Shown piece by piece: positions 15,871-23,108 of a DNA stretch of 28,639 nt. The notes under the pieces were generated by a model. The model was not told the DNA's origin. It searched no databases and worked only from the letters and a program-made list of their open reading frames with translations. The stretch spans positions 1 through 28,639 of the forward strand of contig JAQUOC010000005.1 in NCBI GenBank assembly GCA_028717305.1. Direction: 5' to 3'. Position numbers and translations under genes: made by a program. The first letter of the stretch is position 1; each line of letters begins with the position of its first letter. This DNA comes from Dehalococcoidales bacterium (GTDB lineage Bacteria; Chloroflexota; Dehalococcoidia; Dehalococcoidales; UBA5760).

Positions 15871-16593
15871 TCATAATCCACCGAAGCGTCTATGCCTGTG
15901 ACGATAAGACAGTAACGCTTTATCGATATCATTCTCATTAAAGTCGGGCCACAGGACATCGGTAAAATAGTATTCGCTATAAGCCGATTGCCATATCAGG
16001 AAATTACTGATACGGAGTTCACCTCCGGTGCGGATGAGCAGGTCAACATCGGGAATATCGTCAGTATAAAGGAAACGGCTAAATAACTCTTCGTCTATAT
16101 TCTGCGGCGGGACGCCTTCAGCAATAATACCACGTACCGCATCCAATATCTCAAGGCGTCCTCCGTAGTTAAAGGCAAAGCCGAGGGTCATCCCGGTGTT
16201 GTTCTCTGTCAGCTTAACAGCCTTACCTATCTCCTGCTGGAGACCTAGCGGGAGTTCCTCCAGACGACCGAGATGACGAAGTCTGACCCCTTCTCTGTGA
16301 AGCTCCTGAGACTCTCCTCCGATTACCTCTTCGAAGAGACGGAATATCCCCCCGACTTCGTCCTGAGAACGGTTCCAGTTTTCGGTGGAGAAACCAAAAA
16401 GGGTCAGATACTTCAAATGGTACCGGTTATTGAAATAACGAATCGCGGAGCGGGCGCTGTCTACCCCGGCGATATGTCCCCTGAACCTGGGCAGCCCGCG
16501 ATGCTCCGCCCACCTGCCGTTGCCGTCCATAATGATAGCAACGTGACGGGGATTGCCGGCCTCTTCTTCCAGAGGTAATGAATCAACTTCCAT
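15871..16593 (-). CDS. uppS: Undecaprenyl diphosphate synthase
   Basis: Cis-prenyltransferase that builds the C55 (or similar) lipid carrier from FPP and IPP for cell-envelope glycan synthesis. The 240-residue protein has the catalytic motif IIMDGNGRWA (D near residue 23), RGHIAGV, LTLFGFSTENWNRS, FNYGGR and the C-terminal DLLIRTGGELRISNFL plus WPDFNE. The start is ATG 16593; no clear Shine-Dalgarno is seen. The gene lies between frr and cdsA, as in many bacteria. Whether a longer or shorter polyprenol is made cannot be told from sequence. Confidence 0.96.
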   Translation of the reverse strand: MEVDSLPLEEEAGNPRHVAIIMDGNGRWAEHRGLPRFRGHIAGVDSARSAIRYFNNRYHLKYLTLFGFSTENWNRSQDEVGGIFRLFEEVIGGESQELHREGVRLRHLGRLEELPLGLQQEIGKAVKLTENNTGMTLGFAFNYGGRLEILDAVRGIIAEGVPPQNIDEELFSRFLYTDDIPDVDLLIRTGGELRISNFLIWQSAYSEYYFTDVLWPDFNENDIDKALLSYRHRHRRFGGL

Positions 16594-16632
16594 GACAAAG
16601 GTGAAAAAATGGCGACAACCATTCAGTCCGGG

Positions 16633-17193
16633 CTAGACTTCCTCAATCTCTATCTCTTTATTCTGACCAGTCTGCTCGGCAAAGGCTATGAATTTATCGG
16701 TAATCTTCTGTAGCTGGTCCAAGGTACGCTTCATCTCATCCTGCGACATCTCTTTATCTTTCTCCAGCTTCCTCAGCTCATCCATAGTCTCACGTCTCAG
16801 ATTACGGATGATAACCCTCTCCTTCTCCACCCTCGCCCTTACTACCTTGACCAGCTCCTGACGCCGCTCTTCACTGAGCGCAGGGATATTTATGCGAAGT
16901 ACATTCCCATCACTGACCGGATTCAGCCCGAGGTCAGATTTCAGAATCGCTTTTTCGATACTGTGCAGGCTGCTTTTGTCCCAGGGTTGTATCACCAGCA
17001 AGCTGGCTGCCGGCGCGGAAACACCGGCGATTTGAATAAGCGGTGTGGGAACACCGGCATATTCTACCTTGATGTGTTCAACCAGCGCCGGAGCCGCATG
17101 CCCGGTCCGAATGGTAGTCAGCTCCTTCTTTAAAGCCTCTACAGAGGCCTGCATCTTCGCCTCAGTATTCCTCAAAAGTATGCTAATATCCAT
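16633..17193 (-). CDS. frr: Ribosome recycling factor
   Basis: RRF splits post-termination ribosomes together with EF-G. From ATG 17193 the product is 186 residues, the standard length, and begins MDISILLRNTEAKMQASVEAL in the family pattern. The helical domain segments include LTTIRTGHAAPALVE, RINIPALSEERRQELV and the C-terminal DELRKLEKDKEMSQDE. A GTG at 17205 is in frame and overlaps the pyrH stop as GTGA, adding four residues; it cannot be excluded. The order pyrH-frr-uppS is classic. Confidence 0.96.
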   Translation of the reverse strand: MDISILLRNTEAKMQASVEALKKELTTIRTGHAAPALVEHIKVEYAGVPTPLIQIAGVSAPAASLLVIQPWDKSSLHSIEKAILKSDLGLNPVSDGNVLRINIPALSEERRQELVKVVRARVEKERVIIRNLRRETMDELRKLEKDKEMSQDEMKRTLDQLQKITDKFIAFAEQTGQNKEIEIEEV

Positions 17194-17201
17194 TGTTCCG
17201 C

Positions 17202-17930
17202 TCACTCATTAGTCACCATAGTACCAATATGTTCGCCGTTGACAGCGCGCTCCAGTCCCTGTGGAGCCTGAAGATCGAAAACCACTATCGGCAGCTTATT
17301 CTCAAGGCAGAGAGAGAGAGCAGTGGCATCCATCACGTTAAGACGCATATTCAAAGCTTCAAGATGGCTGATTTTATCGAATTTCTGAGCGTCGGGATTC
17401 TTATTCGGGTCGGAGCTGTAGATACCATCAACATTATTCTTGGCCATAAGCAGTACTTCCGCTTCGATCTCTATAGCCCGCAGAGCCGCCGCAGTATCGC
17501 TGGTCATATAGGGATTACCGGTACCTCCGGCAAAGATAACCGCCCTGCCTTTCTCCAGATGTCTGATGGCACGGCGTCTGATATAGATCTCCGCCACCTG
17601 CTGAATACCGATTGCCGTCTGGGTCCTGGTAGTTACCCCTACCTTCTCTAAGGCATCCTGAAGAGCCAAAGCATTTATCACGGTAGCTACCATACCGGCG
17701 TAGTCGGCGGTAACCCTATCCATCCCTTTCCGCTCGGCAGCGGCGCCACGCCAGATATTTCCGCCACCAACAACAATAGCGACGCAGACACCCATTTCCA
17801 TCACCTGTTTGATCTGCCTGGCTATCAGGGTAAGGGTATCGGTATCAATACCATAATCGAGCTTGCCGCTGAAAGCCTCACCACTGAGCTTAAGCAGGAC
17901 CCGCTTATACCTGGTAGTGGTCATAACCAA
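17202..17930 (-). CDS. pyrH: UMP kinase
   Basis: Phosphorylates UMP to UDP in pyrimidine synthesis. The amino-acid-kinase fold protein of 242 residues contains YKRVLLKLSGEAF (ATP/phosphate loop), VAIVVGGGNIWRG, the TADYAGMVATVINALALQDAL region and the FAGGTGNPYMTSDTAAALRA segment. TTG 17930 has AGG five bases upstream, while ATG 17924, two codons in, is an alternative. It lies 6 bases after tsf, and its end overlaps the possible frr GTG start. Confidence 0.96.
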   Translation of the reverse strand: MVMTTTRYKRVLLKLSGEAFSGKLDYGIDTDTLTLIARQIKQVMEMGVCVAIVVGGGNIWRGAAAERKGMDRVTADYAGMVATVINALALQDALEKVGVTTRTQTAIGIQQVAEIYIRRRAIRHLEKGRAVIFAGGTGNPYMTSDTAAALRAIEIEAEVLLMAKNNVDGIYSSDPNKNPDAQKFDKISHLEALNMRLNVMDATALSLCLENKLPIVVFDLQAPQGLERAVNGEHIGTMVTNE

Positions 17931-17936
17931 TAATAC

Positions 17937-18440
17937 CTATCTACCTAATTCAAATCGGGCGAATCTGGCTACCTTGATATTCTCACCTAGCTTGGCGATC
18001 GTCTCAACGATAATATCCCGGATAGTCTTGCCGGGGTCTCTAATGAAAGGCTGTAACAATAAGCAGTCTGTCTGAGGTTCGACGTCAGCTTCATCTTTAA
18101 TCTCTTCATCCGAAATAAACTTAGGAGGCATGGCCGCTACCTGCATCACCAGATTATGGGCCAGATCCTTAAATTCACCGGTACGGGCAACGAAGTCGGT
18201 CTCACAATTGACCTCAATCATAGCACCGATACGCCCGCCGGTATGGACATATGTCTCAATCACACCACAGGTAGTGGAACGTTCCGACTTATCCTGGGCT
18301 TTGAGAATACCCTTCTCCTTCAATATCCGTTGTGCCTTCTCCATATCACCACAAGCTTCAATGAGGGCATTACGACAGGATATCACTCCAGCCCCTGACT
18401 GCTCCCTGAGCTCCCGTATTTTAGCCGTTGGAATATTCAA
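17937..18440 (-). CDS. tsf: Elongation factor Ts, short form
   Basis: Guanine-nucleotide exchange factor for EF-Tu. It is only 167 residues, against about 280 in E. coli. The N-terminal UBA-like domain (KIRELREQSGAGVISCRNAL, then ALIEACGDMEKA) and the core with the key TDFVAR motif (near residue 81-86) are present. The second core subdomain and coiled-coil seen in long forms are reduced. Short EF-Ts forms are known in Thermus and, as recalled, in Dehalococcoides, so this is probably not a truncation. The start is TTG 18440 with AGGAG six bases upstream. It follows rpsB by 18 bases. Confidence 0.95.
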   Translation of the reverse strand: MNIPTAKIRELREQSGAGVISCRNALIEACGDMEKAQRILKEKGILKAQDKSERSTTCGVIETYVHTGGRIGAMIEVNCETDFVARTGEFKDLAHNLVMQVAAMPPKFISDEEIKDEADVEPQTDCLLLQPFIRDPGKTIRDIIVETIAKLGENIKVARFARFELGR

Positions 18441-18458
18441 CTCCCGCTCCTTATACTG

Positions 18459-19250
18459 CTATTCATCGCCAGACATAAAAACAACCGGTTCGGTATCATC
18501 GGCAACCGCATCCTCATCTACGCTCTCTCCCTCTGGCTGCTCTTCACGGGACAGGAATTCGGCCCCCCCGGCCTTACCCACCAGAACCGAGTCGGCGATC
18601 CGGCTGCAGGTAAGCTTGATGGCCTTAATAGCATCATCATTAGCCGGAATGGGATAATCAATGCCGGTAGGATCGCAATTGGTATCGGCAACAGCCACCA
18701 CTGGTATGCCCACCCGTTTAGCCTCTTCTAAAGCCAGCCTCTCCTTGGTAACATCGACAATAAACAAAGCTGAGGGCAGACTGGTCATCTCCTTGATACC
18801 ACCTATCATTCGATTGAGGCGTACCAATTCCTTACCCAGCTTCAGGGCCTCCTTTTTCGGCAAATGTTCAAGCTCACCCCTGGCTTGCTGGTCTTCTAAG
18901 CGAACCAGATAGTCTATACGTCCCTGTATCGTGCTGAAATTGGTCAGCACTCCTCCGGGCCAGCGCTTGCTAATATAGTACATATTACAGCGCTTAGCCT
19001 CTTCCTCTACCGCCTCCTGGGCCTGCTTCTTGGTGCCAACAAAAAGTACGGTACCGCCGTCGGCTACCAACTGCTCGATAAAACTGCAGGCCTTCTCCAG
19101 CATACCAACCGTCTGCTCCAGATCGATGATATGAATACCGTTACGCTTGGTGAAGATATATTTCTTCATGCGAGGATGCCAACGACTCGTCTGATGACCG
19201 AAGTGTGCCCCGGCTTCCAAAAGCTGCTTGATTGTGACTGTACTTGCCAA
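18459..19250 (-). CDS. rpsB: 30S ribosomal protein S2
   Basis: Small-subunit ribosomal protein that joins late and helps bind S1. The 263-residue protein has LLEAGAHFGHQTSRWHPRMKKYIF near the N-terminus, VLFVGTKKQAQEAV, RWPGGVLTNFSTI and PVVAVADTNCDPTGIDYPIPANDDA. The final 30 residues are acidic and variable. The start is TTG 19250, with GGAGGGGGG just upstream. It is the first gene of the minus-strand block and has its own extended -10 promoter. Confidence 0.97.
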   Translation of the reverse strand: MASTVTIKQLLEAGAHFGHQTSRWHPRMKKYIFTKRNGIHIIDLEQTVGMLEKACSFIEQLVADGGTVLFVGTKKQAQEAVEEEAKRCNMYYISKRWPGGVLTNFSTIQGRIDYLVRLEDQQARGELEHLPKKEALKLGKELVRLNRMIGGIKEMTSLPSALFIVDVTKERLALEEAKRVGIPVVAVADTNCDPTGIDYPIPANDDAIKAIKLTCSRIADSVLVGKAGGAEFLSREEQPEGESVDEDAVADDTEPVVFMSGDE

Positions 19251-19277
19251 TCTTACCCCCCTCCTGAACTGTTAAGT

Positions 19278-19307
19278 AGTATAACATAACTACTCGCTAT
19301 ACAGCAA
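19278..19307 (-). promoter_or_regulatory. Promoter for rpsB-tsf block
   Basis: On the minus strand TTGCTG (19302-19307) and TATACT (19278-19283) are 18 bases apart, with TG placed one base before the -10 box (TGTTATACT). Predicted start near 19271 leaves a short leader of about 20 bases containing the rpsB Shine-Dalgarno. Confidence 0.55.
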
Positions 19308-19313
19308 CACGAG

Positions 19314-19352
19314 ACCGGGGCAGCCAAAACACCCAGCACCTGCTGCCCCGGT
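19314..19352 (-). terminator. Stem-loop between lipoprotein gene and rpsB
   Basis: ACCGGGGCAGC (19314-19324) pairs perfectly with GCTGCCCCGGT (19342-19352), an 11-bp GC-rich stem with a 17-nt loop. It lies about 30 bases past the lipoprotein stop and just before the rpsB promoter. CTCGTG follows on the minus strand, so there is no U-tract. Its place suggests termination or 3'-end protection. Confidence 0.5.
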
Positions 19353-19382
19353 AGTGTGTATTTGCCGGAAAGACAACCGGGA

Positions 19383-19763
19383 CTAACCACAGTTAAACCC
19401 GATAAGTCTTATCTTGCTGTCTTCCTCTCTGAGAGTCCAGGTAGTCAGGCAGCTGCCCCAGACACTGGTCGTGACCGTACCCTGAATTCTCCAGCTACCG
19501 TTGCCATCATAATTAGCAACCCACTGGCCAACCGGGGTCGCCGGGCTTATTTTTACCGGTGTCTCGGAACCCTGCCCCTCAACCGCCTCCTGGTAGTAAT
19601 CATCGATATAAGGTATGCCAGCAATCTGAATGATAGCAATCGCCTGTTGACTGCTCAAAGCGGCAGGGGATACCAATGTATTTATCAGGCCGCAACCCAG
19701 AAGCGGCACAACCAGCAAAACAGCAAGTCCGCTCAGCAAAAGCGATTTGGCTTTGTTTCCCAT
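19383..19763 (-). CDS. Putative lipoprotein of unknown function
   Basis: A 126-residue predicted lipoprotein: basic start (MGNKAKS), hydrophobic core and lipobox LLGC with C24. The mature part is about 100 residues, with many short polar beta-like stretches (GQWVANYDGNGSWRIQGTV; TTWTLREEDSKIRLIGFNCG) and two further cysteines, C105 and C125, that could form a disulfide. It looks like a small beta-rich secreted domain; no family was recognised. The start ATG 19763 has AAAGGTGG upstream and a strong promoter (TTGACA-17-TAAAGT). It ends before the rpsB promoter and appears monocistronic. Confidence 0.75.
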   Translation of the reverse strand: MGNKAKSLLLSGLAVLLVVPLLGCGLINTLVSPAALSSQQAIAIIQIAGIPYIDDYYQEAVEGQGSETPVKISPATPVGQWVANYDGNGSWRIQGTVTTSVWGSCLTTWTLREEDSKIRLIGFNCG

Positions 19764-19804
19764 TTCATTCCACCTTTCTCTACTTGACTAACTCGGTAAT
19801 GGAT

Positions 19805-19833
19805 ACTTTAAGTACCGGGGCCGCTTTTGTCAA
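19805..19833 (-). promoter_or_regulatory. Promoter for lipoprotein gene
   Basis: A consensus TTGACA (19828-19833, minus strand) is 17 bases from TAAAGT (19805-19810). The predicted start near 19798 is about 35 bases before the ATG at 19763. Confidence 0.55.
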
Positions 19834-19872
19834 GCAGAGCCCGGCACCACCGATATGCCACCGGGTTCCGGA

Positions 19873-19889
19873 CCGGAGCGTACCTCCGG
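19873..19889. repeat. Small hairpin in divergent intergenic region
   Basis: CCGGAG (19873-19878) pairs with CTCCGG (19884-19889) across CGTAC. It lies between the lipoprotein promoter and a TATAAT (19917-19922) that could serve the Nudix gene on the plus strand; that TATAAT has no convincing -35 box. Confidence 0.35.
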
Positions 19890-20018
19890 CAGGTATACCA
19901 CGGGCGGGATAATCGATATAATAGGGTAGAAGGATGGTAAAGGCCGGATCAGAAGCCTATAGGAAGGAATCTTATCCCTGCTATTGTCTCGCTATTGATT
20001 AGAAAGAGGTAACGTGTC

Positions 20019-20573
20019 TTGTTAAGAAGAAAAAAAGAAACGGTCGCCCAGGGTAAATATATAAACTTTGTACGGAAGCACTTTCTTACCAGGTCAGGCA
20101 AAGAAGCGGTATGGGAACTGGTGGAAAGGAAAAACACTTTCCACTATGGTGCGGTTGCCGTCGTCGCTATTACCCGGGACAAAGAGTTGATTCTGGAAAG
20201 GCACTGGAGGTACGCAATAGAGTCTTTTGTTATTCAACTACCAGCGGGGTTGACCGACCGGGCGGAAGAAAGTGAAGAAGATGCCGCAAGACGCGAACTC
20301 CTGGAAGAGACCGGCTACCTGGCCGGGGAGCTTATCCCGATTAAGGTAACACCCGAATGCTCGGTTCTGACACCCAGCCGGGTCAATCATTTTCTGGCAC
20401 CGGACGTAGAATATGTCGGAGGCGAGAACCCCGATGATGCTGAAATAATTGAGGTCCTTAAAATACCCGTCGCAGGGTTGCCGGATTTTCTGCTTAACCT
20501 ACCGGCAGACACCACTATAGACCTTAGAGTTCCCGGTATAATCTGGATTATAGAAAAAATGGGGTTAATCTGA
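20019..20573 (+). CDS. Nudix hydrolase, ADP-ribose pyrophosphatase-like
   Basis: A 184-residue Nudix hydrolase resembling ADP-ribose pyrophosphatases, which cleave ADP-ribose to AMP and ribose 5-phosphate. The N-terminal beta-sheet part with ERKNTFHYGAVAVVA and LILERHWRYAIESFVIQLPAG is typical. The Nudix box runs from G77 to G99 (RELLEETGY, residues 92-100) but has one residue more than GX5EX7REUXEEXGU between the glycine and REL. The start is TTG 20019, with AAAGAGG eight bases upstream. It stands alone, diverging from the lipoprotein gene. Exact substrate is inferred. Confidence 0.85.
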   Translation: MLRRKKETVAQGKYINFVRKHFLTRSGKEAVWELVERKNTFHYGAVAVVAITRDKELILERHWRYAIESFVIQLPAGLTDRAEESEEDAARRELLEETGYLAGELIPIKVTPECSVLTPSRVNHFLAPDVEYVGGENPDDAEIIEVLKIPVAGLPDFLLNLPADTTIDLRVPGIIWIIEKMGLI

Positions 20574-20925
20574 AAAGTAGGTTCAGGGTAATGGGTAGAG
20601 GCTCGGTATCAAAATTACTTAGCGTCTACCTCTGCCAGATACCACACTAACAAGAAGAATTACTCATTGACAAGCTCTTTAACACACTGTAAACACTGTA
20701 ATATTCTACCAATTAAATACTGGTTTACTCTCCGAGCGGAGATGCCTAAAGCTTAGAGCAATGGTACAGCCGCTGGCAGGCTTCATAGAGGCCTCGAGGG
20801 TGTGGGTGGGAGTACTTGTGCCTCCCATTAGAATTACTTCGCAGCAGCCACAGGTAATGATATCTGCTTAAGCCCTTATTTGTAGTCTAATCCTCCATAG
20901 CACGATCGTTGATTATCCGGTTATT
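20574..20925. other. Non-coding stretch, possible decayed sequence
   Basis: No supported gene is seen. A short open stretch near 20752-20872 (plus strand) and weak similarity to the region after IS3 orfA on the minus strand (a GAGGATTAG segment near 20892-20900) suggest decayed mobile DNA, but neither is convincing. Confidence 0.3.
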
Positions 20926-21063
20926 CTACTTCGCTTTCCAGTTGTAATAGGTGACATCGCCCATCCCGTACTGATGGCGCAGAGACCAGTGACCTTGATC
21001 TCGGCTTCACATTCCTAGAGTACGGCTATGATCTGCTCCTCGGTATCACTGTCTCGTTTTCAT
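20926..21063 (-). pseudogene. Degenerate IS3 orfA transposase fragment
   Basis: Reading the minus strand across frames gives MKTRQ, then DTEEQIIAVL, a stop (TAG), ECEAEIKVTGLC, a frameshift, and RHQYGMGDVTYYNWKAK followed by TAG. This matches the helix-turn-helix OrfA of IS3-type transposases (TEEQII...LC.RHG...FYNWKAKYGGM). At least two frameshifts and three stop codons are present, so it cannot make a functional protein. Confidence 0.75.
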
Positions 21064-21134
21064 TAGTCCCCCTAGTTTATTCATTATACCGGAAGGATCT
21101 AACTCAGGGCATAACTATTTTCGGGGGGAGGTCA
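20926..21134 (-). mobile_element. Relic of an IS3-family element (left end)
   Basis: On the minus strand the element starts at 21134 with TGACCTCCCCCCGA, an IS3-like terminal repeat beginning with TG. A TATAAT and the ribosome binding site AGGGGGACTAATG follow, and then a decayed orfA whose recognisable part ends near 20926. orfB and the other end were not found, so this is a truncated fossil. The orfA start lies 71 bases from the end, as expected for the family. Confidence 0.7.
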
Positions 21135-21140
21135 AACTTA

Positions 21141-21187
21141 ATTCAAGTAAGTAAGGCTGGCTAATTGCCAGCCTTACTTACTTGAAT
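21141..21187 (-). terminator. 21-bp perfect stem-loop after the opu operon
   Basis: Bases 21141-21161 are an exact reverse complement of 21167-21187, with a 5-nt loop (TAATT). On the minus strand it lies 28 bases past the opuAC stop and is followed by TAAGTTTGACC, a poor U-tract. It probably ends the transporter transcript. The IS relic ends only 6 bases away. Confidence 0.65.
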
Positions 21188-21214
21188 ACTGTACATATTT
21201 ACTATATTAAGTAA

Positions 21215-22102
21215 CTATTGGATCCAGGAATCAACCACATCCGGATTTGCTTCTATCCAAGAACGAGCAGCATCATACGGGGACATCTTATCTATGTTAA
21301 TCATATACATAACCTCCCCAAGCTGAGCAGAGTTGATTTTCCAATTCTTGAAAAACTCTGCAGCTTCCGGGAAATCTTCCGTAAAGCCCTTTCTTGCTAT
21401 GACAACAATTTCTTCCATCCCCCCTAATGTTTCCTCGGGATCCTCCAGCATCTTAAGATCATATGCAAAGAATTTCCAATGGGGAGCCCATCCAGTTACT
21501 GCCACCCATTCCTCGTTACTAATAGCACGCTCAAGTTCAGATAACATCCCTGATTCACTAGATTCTACCAGTGTCCAGTCCCCCATGCCATATGTAGGCA
21601 TAGTAGCATTACGTGTGGCTTCCATTATACCAGCACCAGGATCGATGCCGACAATACGACCTTGAAATTCACTTTCATGGTCTTTCATCTCGGCGATAGA
21701 ATTTATGGTCACGTAGTCGGGTACCACTATAGCTAATACGGCTTCATCATATATAGTACCAAGCCGCTCAACATCATTCCCATATTCCTCCCAGTAGGAG
21801 GCATGAGTATAAGGGAGCCATGCAGTGGTAAATACATCACTATCACCAGTAGCAACAGAAGACCACATTACAGCAGCTTATACAGTACTAAGTTCGACAT
21901 TGTAACCCATGTCTTCTAAAATCACCTGTGCAATATGGGATTCAGCTTCAGCACAAGCCCATTGCACGTAGGGAATTCTAATGGTTTTCTCTTTTTCTGT
22001 ACTCGCTGGTGTTCCTGCACCCGCACAACCACTTAGCAGGCCAGTGGTTAAACAAACCGATGTTAGCATAAACAAAATTGAATAACGCAATATTTTCGAC
22101 AT
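21215..22102 (-). pseudogene. opuAC: Glycine betaine-binding lipoprotein, split by in-frame stop
   Basis: Substrate-binding protein of the adjacent glycine betaine/proline ABC importer (OpuAC/ProX type). The first part (22102 to 21878, 74 residues) has a lipoprotein signal (LLSGC) and the start of the mature domain ending NVELSTV. A TAA at 21878-21880 follows, and the same frame continues as AAVMWSSVATGDSDVFTTAWLPYTH for 217 residues to WIQ. TAWLP and GWAPHW are aromatic ligand-cage segments of the family. The total of about 295 residues is normal, and no frameshift is needed. The start has GGAG upstream. Either the gene is inactive or this is a sequencing error. The transporter genes look intact. 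Confidence 0.85.
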
Positions 22103-22123
22103 TTAATTCTCCTTCGCTTAGTA

Positions 22124-22139
22124 GTGCGCTCTCGCACTT
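22124..22139. repeat. Short stem-loop between opuAB and opuAC
   Basis: AGTGCG (22124-22129) and CGCACT (22134-22139) form a 6-bp stem with a 4-nt loop in the 55-base gap between the permease and binding-protein genes. Such intercistronic hairpins often protect mRNA segments; that role is inferred here. Confidence 0.4.
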
Positions 22140-22157
22140 TTAAGATGCTGTGTTATA

Positions 22158-23108
22158 TTAAGTATCACCCCCTTCGTTGTTAGCAGTAGTTATTCCCAAT
22201 ACTTGTGACTTACTATTTTTTGCTCGATTGTAGCGCGCCCGAAAAAAACAAATCACCTTTCGTGCCGGTGTCTCTTTTATAGAGGCAAAACTACGGCCGA
22301 CTCTATCTAAAACCATTGCTAGAATAACAATAGCAAGACCACTTTCGAAACCAAGAGCTAAATCAAGCCGACTGACAGAGCGCATCACTTCAGCTCCTAG
22401 TCCGCCTGCACCAATCATAGATGCTATCACTACCATAGAGATACCTAGCATTATGCATTGATTGACCCCTGCCATTATACTGGGCAAGGCAAGCGGCAAT
22501 TCAATTTTAGACAACACTTGCCAGTCACTGGCCCCGAAAGCTATCGCCATTTCCTTCATTTCTTCAGATACTTGTGTTATACCCAGATAAGTAAGCCGTA
22601 CTGGAGGAGGAACACTGAATATGATAGTGGCAAAAAGACCAGGCACTACACCTATACCGAAAAGCATTACTGCCGGTATAAGATAGACGAAAGGGGGCAT
22701 TGTTTGCATAAAGTCAAGAACTGGTCGCATAATAGTTTCAAACTTAGAGCTACGGGTCATCAAGATTCCAAGAGGTATTCCAATTAGTAGAGCTATTATA
22801 ACTGCAACAACTACCAGAGTTAGCGTGCTTATAAGTTGCAACCAGAGTCCGATGTTCCAAACTAATCCTAATCCCACTGCACTGAGAATGGCAGTAGTCT
22901 TAGAAGTTATTAGCCATATTAAGAACCCAAATATTATGATAAGCAGTAATGAAGGGACTGCCGTTAGCCCTGAACTTAGTAATCCGGTTACGTAATTCAG
23001 TGCATTACTGACTAAGTCAAAGACTGCGGCCAAGTGATATATCAGCCATCTTATTAACCATTCGATTGTCTCACCTATTGCAAACTTAGGTAATTCAATG
23101 CTCAGCAA
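22158..23108 (-). CDS. opuAB: Glycine betaine ABC transporter permease
   Basis: Inner-membrane channel of an osmoprotectant importer (OpuAB/ProW type), 316 residues. Seven to eight hydrophobic segments are visible. The cytoplasmic EAA loop FGASDWQVLSKIELPLALPSIMAG (near residues 195-218) that contacts the ATPase and the segment PPFVYLIPAVMLFGIGVVPG are conserved. A polar tail of about 40 residues follows the last segment. The start is TTG 23108, overlapping the ATPase end by 14 bases; GGCGG lies eight bases upstream. It is AT-rich, like the rest of this operon. Confidence 0.92.
   Translation of the reverse strand: MLSIELPKFAIGETIEWLIRWLIYHLAAVFDLVSNALNYVTGLLSSGLTAVPSLLLIIIFGFLIWLITSKTTAILSAVGLGLVWNIGLWLQLISTLTLVVVAVIIALLIGIPLGILMTRSSKFETIMRPVLDFMQTMPPFVYLIPAVMLFGIGVVPGLFATIIFSVPPPVRLTYLGITQVSEEMKEMAIAFGASDWQVLSKIELPLALPSIMAGVNQCIMLGISMVVIASMIGAGGLGAEVMRSVSRLDLALGFESGLAIVILAMVLDRVGRSFASIKETPARKVICFFRARYNRAKNSKSQVLGITTANNEGGDT

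Noticed and set aside
18130..18657. A 175-codon plus-strand frame
   Set aside because: It is antisense to tsf and rpsB and has a low-complexity Ser/Thr-rich composition typical of shadow frames.
21878..21880. Selenocysteine or pyrrolysine recoding of the opuAC stop
   Set aside because: The codon is TAA, which neither system uses, and the position is not a known redox or catalytic site.
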